From Cryptomeria japonica (lineage: Eukaryota; Streptophyta; Pinopsida; Cupressales; Cupressaceae), in the NCBI RefSeq assembly GCF_030272615.1, contig NC_081413.1:555361136-555425135 (forward strand): a stretch of DNA of 64,000 nt, in the 5' to 3' direction. The translations under genes were made by a program, and so were the position numbers. Under the pieces are notes generated by a model. It had not been told where the DNA came from and did not search any database. It worked only from the letters and a program-made list of their open reading frames with translations. Shown here piece after piece: positions 10,476 through 21,069 of this stretch; the stretch's first letter is position 1; every line of letters starts with the position of its first letter.

Positions 10476-12831
10476 TCAACCGACACTGCCTCTGTCAACA
10501 GGTGGAACCTACCCACTAGATCCTACCCCAAGATGTCGAGGTGGACCCATGACTCCTCCACTACTAGTCTGTCGAGAGGTAGATCGACTCGATCTTCTGC
10601 CCATAAAGTCACTAAAACTAGGCTCCCTCTGACCCTCAGGAATAGCTCTCTGATAAGCCTGCCAATAATAAATGGCCTCCTGTGTAGCAACAAAATATCT
10701 ATCTGCCTAGCTGCGTGCCTTTGTCACCGGTCCAAATAATTGATCATATGCATCCATGGTGATTTGAGCTCTCCTGACTGCCTCATCTCTCTCCCTCTAG
10801 AGATGATTTCTCTCGGTCTCTAGTGCATCATAGTCTCTATGGTATGCCTCTCGATCAACTTCTTGTTTGGCGAGCTTGTCCTCTAGACTTTGAATCCATG
10901 CTCTGAGAATCTGCGGATCATCATCATCTCTATCACCACCCTATCCTCCTCCCCCCTCTGCAACAGACACGTCCTCTAGCTCTGACATATCATCATCATC
11001 CCCATCCTCACTGCTCGATGACTATGAAGAATCATCGTCATCCCCGCTACTCATAGACTCGGTGTCTCCACCAATGTCTACGTCCTCCTCTCCTTTCTCA
11101 TCTCCTCCTACCTCCTCTCCCCCTCCACCCTCCTCTGCTTTGTCATCTCCCCTCCTCTCCCCCATGTTGATCCTCAGTCGTTGTCTAGGATGTCGTATTT
11201 GTTGCACTGTAATCAGAACAATCAAATCAGTCAATGGAATAGGCATATGTCTAGCCCACCATGCATCATACTTAGGAGTCATCCCTAGATCTGGTGCACC
11301 TACACTCCAACCCCACGGTAATGCCTAAAGAGCATTGAACTCGGTAGCTGCCACATGTGGTTGTATGCATACACCCCAATCAGAAACCTCACAAGAAACA
11401 TGAGCAAAGTACGTTGCAATAACAGGTGTCACCTATACCTCCCCAAACTATTTGAATACCCATCCTGGAAGAGACATCTTAGTAATCCTTTGTGTCTCAA
11501 TGGTCCTCTCGATAAGATATCTTTGATGTCTGCAGAAAGGCAAGTGTTGTGCATCATCTCCCCAACCGGGGTAATCTAAATATGGTCTCCATATAAAATG
11601 CTGCAAGATATCAAGCTGATGTTGCCAATACAAGGTGTTACCCAAACCCCTATGTCTAATACCAGGTGCATATCTATACACATAGGGCTCATCAGGATGC
11701 AAGTCAACATGAATAATTGGCCTCAAGATAGAAATGTGATCCCAAACCCAAGTCTGGAGCAATGTCACACCACAACTGATCGATCAATATCCCAAGTATA
11801 CAATGTTGTGCATTTGATAATAAACCATGGCTAATAGACAAGGACCCCAAGCATATACTCGATGATGAACAATCATATCACGGAGCACTCTGCCCCATCC
11901 AAATAGAAAGCCATGACCTCATCTATCAGGAATCAAAAAACCACCTACGCAACTACACAATACTATAGTAAGATCATCATAGTCCAAGCAAACCTAAGGG
12001 ATATCATAATGTCCACTTATCTATAAATCCTTCTCCTCACACTCAAAAAGAGCACAAAGTCTAGCGACACCATTGTCATGATCATATACAACTCTCGCAC
12101 CATGGATGGGAATATGTAGTATACACCAAACATCCTCTAAGGTAATGGATGCCTCACCAGTAGGAAGATGAAAGGTACATGTCTCAGAATGCCATCACTC
12201 TATTAAAGTTGTAATCAAGGCCCTATTGGTAGTGACCTCTGGCAAATGTACAACATGATATAATCCTAGATGTCGGATATGTGCAATCTCCTCATCAAGT
12301 AAATTGGTTCGAAGATCAAGTCCATAGGGTCTACTCTATCGACAGTATAACACCCCAATATTCTCCTGCACAAAGAAAATATTTAAAATGTCAGATATCG
12401 GATGCCAGAATTTTTTTTTTTATCACATGCATGACAAAATATTCAATTAACAACAAATGCGTAAAGTTTATAGTTATGCATAGCATTTAACACTATTGCG
12501 ATACAATTAAAGGTTATGCGTAACAATTGCATTGAATGCATAGCATTTAACACTAATGCGTAAACAGATAAGCAAATGCGAACACTAAGCATCTATGCGT
12601 AACGCTTAAGTTTTTGCGGTACATTTAAAGCATTGTCGTGACACTTGATACTAATGCATGGAATTCATCAGGCATATGTGTGATGAAAAAAACCTAGATC
12701 TCTAGAACTTTTTTGAAAAAAATGCAAAATCAGGCAAAAAGTTGGAAACATACCATGCCGCCAGTCCCCGAAGGTCTCTGATAAGAACGTACTCCATTAG
12801 ATAAGTGCACTCATGCCCTATAGCCAGCCAT
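10476..12831 (-). pseudogene. Plant mobile domain (PMD, MAIN/MAIL-like) pseudogene, two exons
   Basis: Exon 1 is 12831-12754 (26 codons from ATG, TATA box 75 nt upstream). The intron is 12753-12366 (388 nt, GTATG...TTTGTGCAG). Exon 2 is 12365-10476 (630 codons with the stop). Both exons share one frame without any indel. PMD landmarks in order: WHSETCTFHLPTGEASITLE and DVW; LLQTWVWDHI; RYAPGIRHRG; FIWRPYLDYPGW; then VFK-stop-FGEV-stop-VTP, where the family has a Q-FG--Q--P pattern. The C-terminus is an acidic Gly/Glu/Asp-rich linker followed by a coiled-coil-like region. About 14 in-frame stops occur, all TAG or TGA, at positions where CAG or CGA would restore sense. It lies antisense in the gypsy element, between pol and the 3' LTR. 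PMD proteins occur both as host nuclear silencing factors and inside plant transposons; this copy is most likely element-borne. It cannot encode protein now. Confidence 0.85.
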
Positions 12832-12904
12832 GATGATCAAATACTCGCAAGGATCTCCAAGAACTCAAAACAATGCAAATGAGAAAATGAAAGACCAAAC
12901 TCTC

Positions 12905-12912
12905 TATTTATA
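12905..12912 (-). promoter_or_regulatory. TATA box of the antisense PMD gene
   Basis: Minus-strand TATAAATA lies 75 nt before the exon 1 ATG, leaving room for a short 5' UTR of about 45 nt. It implies the PMD gene once had its own promoter rather than relying on LTR transcription, which runs the other way. No expression evidence is available from sequence. Confidence 0.6.
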
Positions 12913-13178
12913 GCTCAAAATTAGGGGTTTTCCACTCCGACGCCCATGGTCCCTGTCATCTTCAAACAACTTGTAGGCTACTCAAACGATCTTGGAAATG
13001 CATGAAACTTCACATAATTGCTCGTTATACTGATATCAAAAATATGGTCTCAATTTCCGAATTTTTCGACCACCTTTTTCGAGGGGGCATATTTATACTA
13101 TACAATGTTACCAAGGCATACTGGGGGCAGGATTCTTTTTTTCATTTTCTTTGAAACAACATGTTCTAACTTTGTCTC

Positions 13179-13191
13179 AAAGAGGGGCAAA
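13179..13191 (+). other. Polypurine tract of the Tat-like element
   Basis: Purine-rich aaagaggggcaaa (one pyrimidine) stands immediately before an LTR start TGTAGACACC at 13192. This is the expected plus-strand priming site and shows that this LTR is the 3' LTR of an element lying to its left. A second G-rich string, actgggggcagg, lies at about 13119. Confidence 0.75.
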
Positions 13192-13262
13192 TGTAGACAC
13201 CTAAAAATGTCTCATTGATCATGTACGAATTATTCATCTAATTGATTAAATAATTATTTAAT
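13192..13262 (+). repeat. 3' LTR of the Tat-like element, first 71 bp
   Basis: Starts TGTAGACACCTAAAAATGTC. An inverted relative of the same family starts TGTAAACACGTAAAAATGTC (minus strand, at 30955). It is interrupted after 13262 by the gag-protease gypsy element and resumes at 21070. Confidence 0.8.
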
Positions 13263-14444
13263 TGTAACGTCCTAAAATTGCGACACTTGCAATTTCAACT
13301 GCATTTGGGTCTTCACGATGGCGACGCAACACTAAACCTGAATGGAGACCCCAAAACTTGTTCATGACACCGAAAACTGCATTTTTCTGCACCTTGGCAT
13401 GATCCCTCCTTGCACCCTGCTGTCCTGGGAGGTGGGACCATGGCGCCCAGTGCCCTAGTCCCTGGACCTATTTTGGGCCCGATCTCTTTTGGGCCTCGGG
13501 TCTTTATGTTTGCAATTCGGGAAATAATGTTTCCTGGTCGGCCTAAGGTCGGAAAAATCAATCTATCAGCAAGTATATAAACTACATTTGCTCTCCCATT
13601 TTGGGGAGGAAGGACATATGTGTGCAAGACGCGAAAGTGATATTAAAACACTCAAACATTCAAGCATTCCTTCAAGCAATTGAGCATTCTAAGTCTCCAT
13701 TCAAGGCTAAGTGTTGCATTCAAGACAAGGATTCAACCATTGAAGAGGAGATCACATACAACATACAACATACAACAACATTTACACCTTCGCATGTAAG
13801 AATACAAACATTCTTACAACAAGGTATCAGTACTTGTTTACATTACAATCATTTACATTTATAGCATTCTCATTTCTTGGTTAATTCCAAAACTGGGGTT
13901 TGACCTAAGGGCAAACCCCTAATCCCTAACTCCCCAATCGTCCTCTCTTTTCTATGTGTAGGTTGCAGGTATGCGACTGTAATTGAAGATCTGGAATCCT
14001 TGTGCAGAGACAAACAGATCCCCCTTCATTACGCGGATTTTTCGGAGGACTGTGTGCACGCCGGGCGCCATCGTCCCATCAACTTTCGCTCAAATTTGCA
14101 GGACAACATCGTCTCAACATTTTACTGCTAATTCCAGGTCCGCAGCTTCATCCTATATTCCTATCTCTATTTATAAGTGAATCTTTCTCACTTTACATGC
14201 ATTCCTAGCTCAATCCTTCTATCTACATTCTTTACAAAAGAGGGTAGCCTTGCTGTCACAACCCTTGAAACTCATTTAGAATTTAATCTTGCATTGTGTG
14301 GGATTGGATCTTGTGGGTTTCAACCCCTCTTTTGAATGTAAAGTCTCCCCTAAGTGAAAACCATCAACCCTAGTGACCTCCTTTCTCTCTCCTTGGAGGG
14401 GTGGGGGGAACACTTAGGGTTAGATCGCGATTTTCCGCTTTACA
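13263..14444 (+). repeat. 5' LTR of the gag-protease gypsy element
   Basis: 1182 bp, TGTAACGTCC...CTTTACA. Differences from the 3' LTR are few and mostly C/T or G/A. It contains a GTGCAC-centred block near 14042-14103 that recurs twice in the leader. Confidence 0.92.
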
Positions 14445-14466
14445 TTTTGGTGAACCCGACGTGAAC
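14445..14466 (+). other. Primer-binding site region
   Basis: Directly after the LTR end TTTACA comes ttttggtgaacccgacgtga. The tggtgaacccgac string looks like the complement of a tRNA 3' end lacking CCA spacing errors; I do not assign the tRNA. Its position fits a gypsy primer site. Confidence 0.6.
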
Positions 14467-15619
14467 ATCCTTTCTAATTATTCATGGTTAGATCTGAAAA
14501 TTGGATGCCTTGATTACATTTCCATGTTTGATCTTTTGCAAATTTTAGAGGTTAATTACATGAAAACCCTAAATTTTCTTTTTTTGAGCTTGTGAAATGT
14601 CTAAATGTTAATGCTTGTTTCAGATCTACCCTTCTATTGCAAATTATCAATTCATATTTGTGCTTTAATTCTGAAAATTAAGTGGTTAAGTGTCGAAACC
14701 CTAATTTTTAAAACCCTCTCGATTCAACCTTTGACCGATGATTTCACTGATCAAAACATCTCCAAATCAGCTGTAACTTTGGATTCCGCAACAAAATCAT
14801 AATATCTTTCATCCCTAAAAATTTGGAAAAAAGTTGCGAGGACCGTGTGCACCCCGAGCACCATTGTCCCTGACATTTTTTCCAAAATTTCGGGAGCTAG
14901 ATCTTACTGTATTTTTCTGCTAAAATCCAGAATCTTGGCTGATTTCATCAATTCTAACACTTTCAAAATTAAAGTCAAAGTTGGTCTAGTGATTGCTTGG
15001 ATTAAGGCTTCTAATCATTCAAAAATTGTTGAAATTGAAATTTTGTGTCAAAATTGTGTTTCTTACTGTCCTAAATCTGAAAAGTGTGTTGGCATTCATT
15101 CGAAATTTCAGTGCTTTATTCAAATTCTTGCAATTTGTGACTTTTGAAATTAAGTGTTTAATAGCAACGACTTTGATTTCCGCTTTCAAAATTGAATTTT
15201 GCGTGAAATTGAGTCAACTTTTAAATTTCAAAGCTTGCATTGCTCTTAGTATTCCCTCTAAAATCATAAAATTCAAAGTTTCAGTTTCCATCTCTTTTTC
15301 AAAATTCAAATTTTGCATTTTTCAACAATTTGGGTAGGATTCAATTTTTAGATTGCAACTTTAATTTGGCCTTTCTACAGATCGTAAAATCACTCAATTT
15401 TTTCAGATTAGCTTTAAAATCATCATAACTTTCATCCCTGAAAATTTCAAAAAAAGTTGCGAGGACCGCGTGCACTCCGTTCGCCACGGTCCCTGACTTT
15501 TTTTCCGAAAATTCGGGAGATTGTCGTGATTGCATTTAATAGCCTAAATCTAGGAGATTGGCTGATTTTATTGAAATTTGCTACCTCTAAATTCAAAATC
15601 TTCTCTCCCTCTCTAGTGC
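14467..15619 (+). other. Leader of the gag-protease element with a direct repeat
   Basis: A 1.2-kb non-coding leader. Two blocks, about 14792-14900 and 15410-15520, are direct repeats of each other (shared string agttgcgaggaccg, then gtgcac, then gtccctgac). A shorter related block lies in each LTR. The repeat may mark an RNA structure in the leader. Confidence 0.6.
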
Positions 15620-18600
15620 ATGAGTTTTACAACAATAAACCCTACTTACACTATTCCTGTTAGACGAAGCATTATAATTAAGTCTTTCCAAGGTTTAATT
15701 ACTGAGGAGATGGAACCTAATTTGAATATCCTTTTTAACGAGGACATGGGTAATTCCTCTAATCCTCCTAATGATGAAGAAGCTCTCCATGAGGTTTCTG
15801 TAGAACAACTTTCAAAATTGGATAACCAATTTGATGATTTTCAGCAATGGATGTCTCAAGAGTATCCCGATAGTCAAGCTCTTTCATTAATTGAGGGTCT
15901 AAAACGTATGGTTCAAAGTGATAAGAATGGAATTGATATTTTGCATGGTATTGCACACATTGTGGATTTGAATGTGATGCCTATGAAGAGTTGTGCCGAA
16001 ACTTTAGGTTATACACAACCTCCCACTCAAGTCAATCATTCTATTCCGTTGACAACTTCTATTGCTAGCATACCTACCTTTACATCAAACATAATGACTA
16101 CTTCTATACAAGACATTCCGCCTATGATCACTAGTCATGGGGGCAATCCTTCCTCTTCAATTAACCCTCTTCCTTCATTCAATCCAACTTCTTCATTCAT
16201 TCCTTCAATAAGTGTTCCTATTACATCTCCACAAATGAACATGATGCAAGGGGGCAATTCATTCAACCATTCCATTCCTCCTTGTAGTGCTCCTCTTTTC
16301 CAACCATCTCCTATGACTAACTATCATAGTGTCCCACCACCTTACTCTCAATCAATACCTTCTTTCAATAACATAATACCTCCATCACAATCTAACACGT
16401 CTAATATGAACTCTTCGACTGAAGTGACCATTAACAATCTTGCACAAACTGTCTCTTCTTTATAGCAACAAATTGCCTCTATGAATCAATCTAAGTTTAG
16501 TGTGCCCACATTTGATGTTGCGAGCCCACTTTCTCTTGACATTGTTCGAGCTATCCCTCCTAAGCATGTTGAAATCCCGCATTTGGAGCTTTATAATGGT
16601 AAAGGTGATCCTCTAACACATGTTAAGACTTTTCAAACAATATGTACCGATTTTGCTTATGACCAAAGGTTGCTTGCAAAACTGTTTACTAGGACATTAA
16701 GAGATAAAGCCCTACAATGGTATTGCTCATTGCCTTCTTATTCTATTAATTCTTTCGAACAACTTGCAAATGCTTTTATTCAACAATTTCAAAACAATAT
16801 AAGTCCTAAAGTTACTTTGATTGATTTAATGCATTGTAAACAAGGTGTTAAAGAAAAAGTGACTGATTTCATTGGTAGATATAAGCATTTGTATGCTCAA
16901 ATCTCTTTTCCAGTGCCTGACAATGATATTCAAAGAATCATTATTTCTAATTTACAAAAAGATATTAGAGAAAAACTTTTGTTTTCTGAGTTTACTTCTT
17001 TCCAACAATTGTGTGCAACTCTTCACAATTATCAACTGACTGTGAGTCAAATGGAACAAGCAAATCCTATGGCTCCGAGTGATAAGGGTGATAGTAGTCA
17101 ACAACCATTTGGAAAGTTTAAACCAAACAGAGAGTCCGTTAAGTTCAATGAAAACATCATCAACAACAATGTCAATGCAGCATCAGGTGTGCCTCCTATT
17201 TCTAAGTTTTTCAAGAAAGAAAGAAAGTTTACTCCTTTGAATGAATCATTGCATAGTATTATGAATAAGTTATTGGAACAAAATGTGCTTACTCTCCCTC
17301 CTATAAAGAAAATAGATCCTGCGAAGATTAATTCACCCTATTTTGATAACAAATCTTTTTGTCAATTTCATCATCAACCTGGGCATGATACTGAAAAATG
17401 TTTTGCTTTAAAGGGTAAAATTCAACATTTGATTGATAATAATACTATCTCTGTTTCTGGTATGAATGATAAAGGCACCACATATGTAGCTCCTCCTAAC
17501 CAAAATCTTAAGATTTTTACTGATCCATTGCCTTCTCATACCTCTAATGTGATTGAGACTAATGATTCCTCTTTCTCATCTGATGGTCTTGTGTCTATGA
17601 CTCCGAATGTGATTAACTTTGTAGAGCAGCAAGAAAACCCTAAAGAACCTTCCATCACATTTGATTCTAGTGAAACTATTAGGGCACCTGATGGTCCTTT
17701 ATACATAGTTGCAAAAGTCAAGAATACACCTTGCCGTGGAGTGCTTATTGATTCTTCTTGCATGGTTAATGTTATTACTGAAGAATTTCTCTTTACTTTA
17801 CAATTGAATCAAGTGATCTATGACAAAACAGATGTGATTGTGAAATTATTTGATGCATTTTCTTCTCCTGCAATTGGTTCTATTACATTACCTATTGAGG
17901 TCCATAACAAATCCCTTGATGTGAACTTTGCTATTATTCCTTCATCCGAACAATTTCCTGTGAAGCTAGGCTATCCTTGGCTATCTTCCATGAAAGCTAT
18001 TGCTTCTCCTATTCATAAATGTTTGAAATTTCCCCATAATGGTGAAGTTGTTACTGTCAATCATAGTCTCTTTAAACCAGTTGAAAGAACTTCTAGCATT
18101 CCTATTGATTATTTTTGGCCTAAACAATTCCAATCTCTTCCTCCGCGAAGTGATCATCTTTTCAAATCTTATCAAAAGTGGAAAACAAATATGATCCTAT
18201 CTCTAAGTGAACCTAGAACACCCATACTTGATATTCCTATCATTCTTGAGAAGGAAGATCTTCCTTTGAAAGATAAAACTAATGTCTTTCCTCAAGAAGA
18301 TTCCCAACCCATTCCTATGGATGTGACTATGTCTATGTCTAATAAACTTTCTAAAAGTAGGCCTATACCTCCTCGTCATGATGGACTTGGTCTCCTTCCT
18401 AAACCAAATATTTCTCCTTTATATGGAGCAGTTCCTCCTCCTTCCTTTTATAAAGAGAAGAGACCTTCCTCTTCTCCTATTATCCAGCCTAATAGACCAC
18501 AACCTAAACACCCAAGTGATAAGGATGAGAACATTCCTCCTCCTCAATCTTCTCCACTTCCTACTAAGACTAGACGAAATCATTCTACGCGTGAACGCTG

Positions 18601-19069
18601 ACGAAAGCGTCATCTTAGAGCTCAGGCAGCTGCTTTTCAAACTTTGCAATCTCCAAAAACACCTTCAGCTAGTATTCTTCCATTTTCTCCTCAGCCGAAA
18701 ATTGAGCCAAAATCTCCTAAACATAAGATGCATGATGGTTTTGATCCTGTGCGAGTTAAAGATCCTATTTTTATAAATCTTGATGATGATATAGATGGAA
18801 ATGTTATTCATGATGAAAATGTTAGTTCTCTTGCTTCTGATAGTGAATATGAATTTGTTGATATTGATAACCATTTATCTAACAAATTTTCTAAAGCACT
18901 TATCCTAGCTCCTAGACAAGAACAACGTGGCTTGGAACATGAACATAGCCCTTGTTTGGATCTTGTGATAGCTCCATCTGCTGTGTTGAATGTTCCTCCT
19001 CTAGCGTGTTTCCTGCCTTCCCGAAATATTGATCAGCAAGATCGGGGGGTGGATGACATGCTAGACTAG
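15620..19069 (+). pseudogene. gag: Gag-protease polyprotein with C-terminal acidic extension, two stops
   Basis: One frame of 1150 codons is broken only by TAG 16463-16465 (CAG-type change before QIASMNQ) and TGA 18599-18601 (CGA-type change inside a basic RER-RKR run). From the N-terminus: a Ser/Pro/Asn-rich region; a gag domain (HVEIPHLELYNGKGDP, RDKALQWY, FIQQFQNN); a zinc-knuckle variant CQFHHQPGHDTEKC at about 17360; and a retropepsin-like region with GVLIDSSCMVNVI, in which the Asp is kept but the usual Gly of D-S/T-G is not, followed by GYPWLSSMKAIASPIH. A Pro-rich and then an acidic tail ends at GVDDMLD. There is no polymerase. The ATG at 15620 is the first in frame; the ATG of MEPNLN at about 15710 is an alternative. 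Confidence 0.88.
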
Positions 19070-19813
19070 TTTCATTAGCATAGCAGACTCTCTCCTCCTC
19101 TCTTTTGTTACTTCTTCTATGTGTTATTCTCATTCTTCTATTTGTTGTCCTTAGTGTTGTCTACTTGAGGACGATGCAAAGCATTGAGATCTCTTTTGGT
19201 CTCTCTCATGTTGACTCAAAAGACACATGTGTTCCCTTCTTCTAGGTGACCTTCATTGATTGGGGAATGAAGAACAATTATGAATACATACATATGATAT
19301 ACATGAATTATCATACATCATACTGACCCCAAGGAAAGCGAAGTCACCTCATGCTTTGTGTTTTGTGTCTATTATCCTTGGGTTTATCTCACACTTGGGG
19401 GCTAAATCTTTGTGATAACGTGCTCCTTTCCCTTCTCATTTCTTATGTGTATCACTACCTTAAAGCAATCACCCCTGTTGAGGCATGTGCGATCGCTTTA
19501 ACGTAGGGGGCCATACACCCCGTCTATCCCTTCAGGATACTTGAAAATTTCTTGGCGAACTTAGCTTTGCCTTGAAAATTTTTGGTATTTCTCTTGCATG
19601 ACTCATAGTGAGGGAACCTTACTACTGACAGTCATGGTTCTCCCTCGTGATCTTCCCTTTTACTTTGTCAATCAAAGTCATAAGATCCTTAGTCCACTGG
19701 GGGCTTGGTGTGTCTTGCCTCGTTGATGTGGTGAAAGTCTTTCAATGTTGTTTCCTTGTACTTTACCGGAAGTATGGGCGTACGCTTATACTCCCGCTAA
19801 AGTGGGGGCTAAA
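19070..19813 (+). other. 3' non-coding region with repeated polypurine-like motifs
   Basis: No gene. G-rich strings recur: cttgggggctaaatc at about 19395, cgtagggggccata at about 19501, cactgggggcttgg at about 19697, and gtgggggctaaa, which ends at 19813 immediately before the 3' LTR. The last is the functional polypurine tract by position. The others look like duplicates of it. Confidence 0.7.
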
Positions 19814-21064
19814 TGTAACGTCCTAAAATTGTGACACTTGCAATTTCTACTGCATTTGGGTCTTCACGATGGCAATGCAACACTAAACCTGAATGGAGAC
19901 CCCGAAACTTGTTCATGACACCGAAAACTGCATTTTTCTGCACCTTGGCATGATCCCTCCTTGCACCCTGCTGTCCTGGGAGGTGGGACCATGGTGCCCA
20001 GCGCCTTGGTCCTTCAGGACTAGGGCGCCCAACGCCCTGGTCCCCTAGGACCATGGTGCCCAGCGCCCTGGTCCCTGGCCGTATTTTGGGCCCGGTCTCT
20101 TTTGGGCCTCGGGTCTTTATGTTTGCAATTCAGGAAATAATGTTTCCTGGTCGGCCTTAGGTCGGAAAAATCAGTCTATCAGCAAGTATATAAACTACAT
20201 TTCCTCTCCCATTTTGGCAAGGAAGGACATATGTGTGCAAGACAAGGAAGCGATATTAAAACACTCAAACATTCAAGCATTCAAGCATTCCTTCAAGCAA
20301 TTGAGCATTCTAAGTCTCCATTCAAGGCTAAGTGTTGCATTCAATACAAGGATTCAACCATTGAAGAGGAGATCACATACAACATACAACATACAACAAC
20401 ATTTACACCTTCACATGTAAGAATACAAACATTCTTACAACAAGGTATCAGTACTTGTTTACATTACAATCATTTACATTTACAACATTCTCATTTCTTG
20501 GTTAATTCCAAAACCGGGGTTTGACCTAAGGGCAAACCCCTAATCCCTAACTCCCCAATCGTCCTCTCTTTTCTGTGTGTAGGTTGTAGGTATGTGGCTG
20601 TAATTGAAGATCTGGAATCCTTGTACAGAGATGAACAGATCCCCCTTCGTTTTGCGGATTTTTCGGAGGACCATGTGCACGCCGGGCGCCATCGTCCCGT
20701 CAACTTTCGCTCAAATTTGCAGGACAACATCGTCTCGACATTTTACTGCTAATTCCAGGTCCGTAGCTTCATCCTATATTCCTATCTCTATTTATAAGTG
20801 AATCTTTCTCACTTTACATGCATTCCTAGCTCAATCCTTCTATTTACATTCTTTACAAAAGAGGGTAGCCTTGCTGTCACAACCCTTGAAACTCATTTAG
20901 AATTTAATCTTGCATTGTGTGGGATTGGATCTTGTGGGTTTCAACCCCTCTTTTGAATGTAAAGTCTCCCCTAAGTGAAAACCGTCAACCCTAGTGACCT
21001 CCTTTCTCTCTCCTTGGAGGGGTGGGGGGAACACTTAGGTTCGATCGCGATTTTCCACTTTACA
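19814..21064 (+). repeat. 3' LTR of the gag-protease gypsy element
   Basis: 1251 bp. It is about 69 bp longer than the 5' LTR, mainly because a ccatggtgcccagcgcc unit present once in the 5' LTR is repeated about three times at 19985-20075. Confidence 0.92.
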
Positions 21065-21069
21065 TTAAT

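Larger units (their letters stand above)
13263..21064 (+). mobile_element. Complete gag-protease-only Ty3/gypsy element (TR-GAG-like), 7.8 kb
   Basis: Two LTRs (13263-14444 and 19814-21064), both TGTAACG...TTTACA, enclose one long reading frame. The 5-bp target duplication TTAAT is exact at 13258-13262 and 21065-21069. A primer-binding region follows the 5' LTR and a polypurine tract precedes the 3' LTR. The internal part encodes gag and a protease-like domain, but nothing resembling reverse transcriptase, RNase H or integrase: the frame ends at 19069 and only 744 nt of non-coding DNA remain. It must have moved using enzymes of an autonomous partner. The LTRs are nearly identical apart from a small repeat expansion, so the insertion is fairly young. 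It lies inside the LTR of the Tat-like element. Confidence 0.92.

Noticed and set aside
11022-11328. Plus-strand Ser/Pro-rich frame of 88 codons
   Set aside because: Shadow of the acidic Gly/Glu-rich linker of the PMD gene on the other strand.
10476-12831. PMD locus as a functional host gene
   Set aside because: About 14 in-frame stops, one at codon 7 of exon 1, and its position inside a retroelement argue for an element-borne pseudogene.
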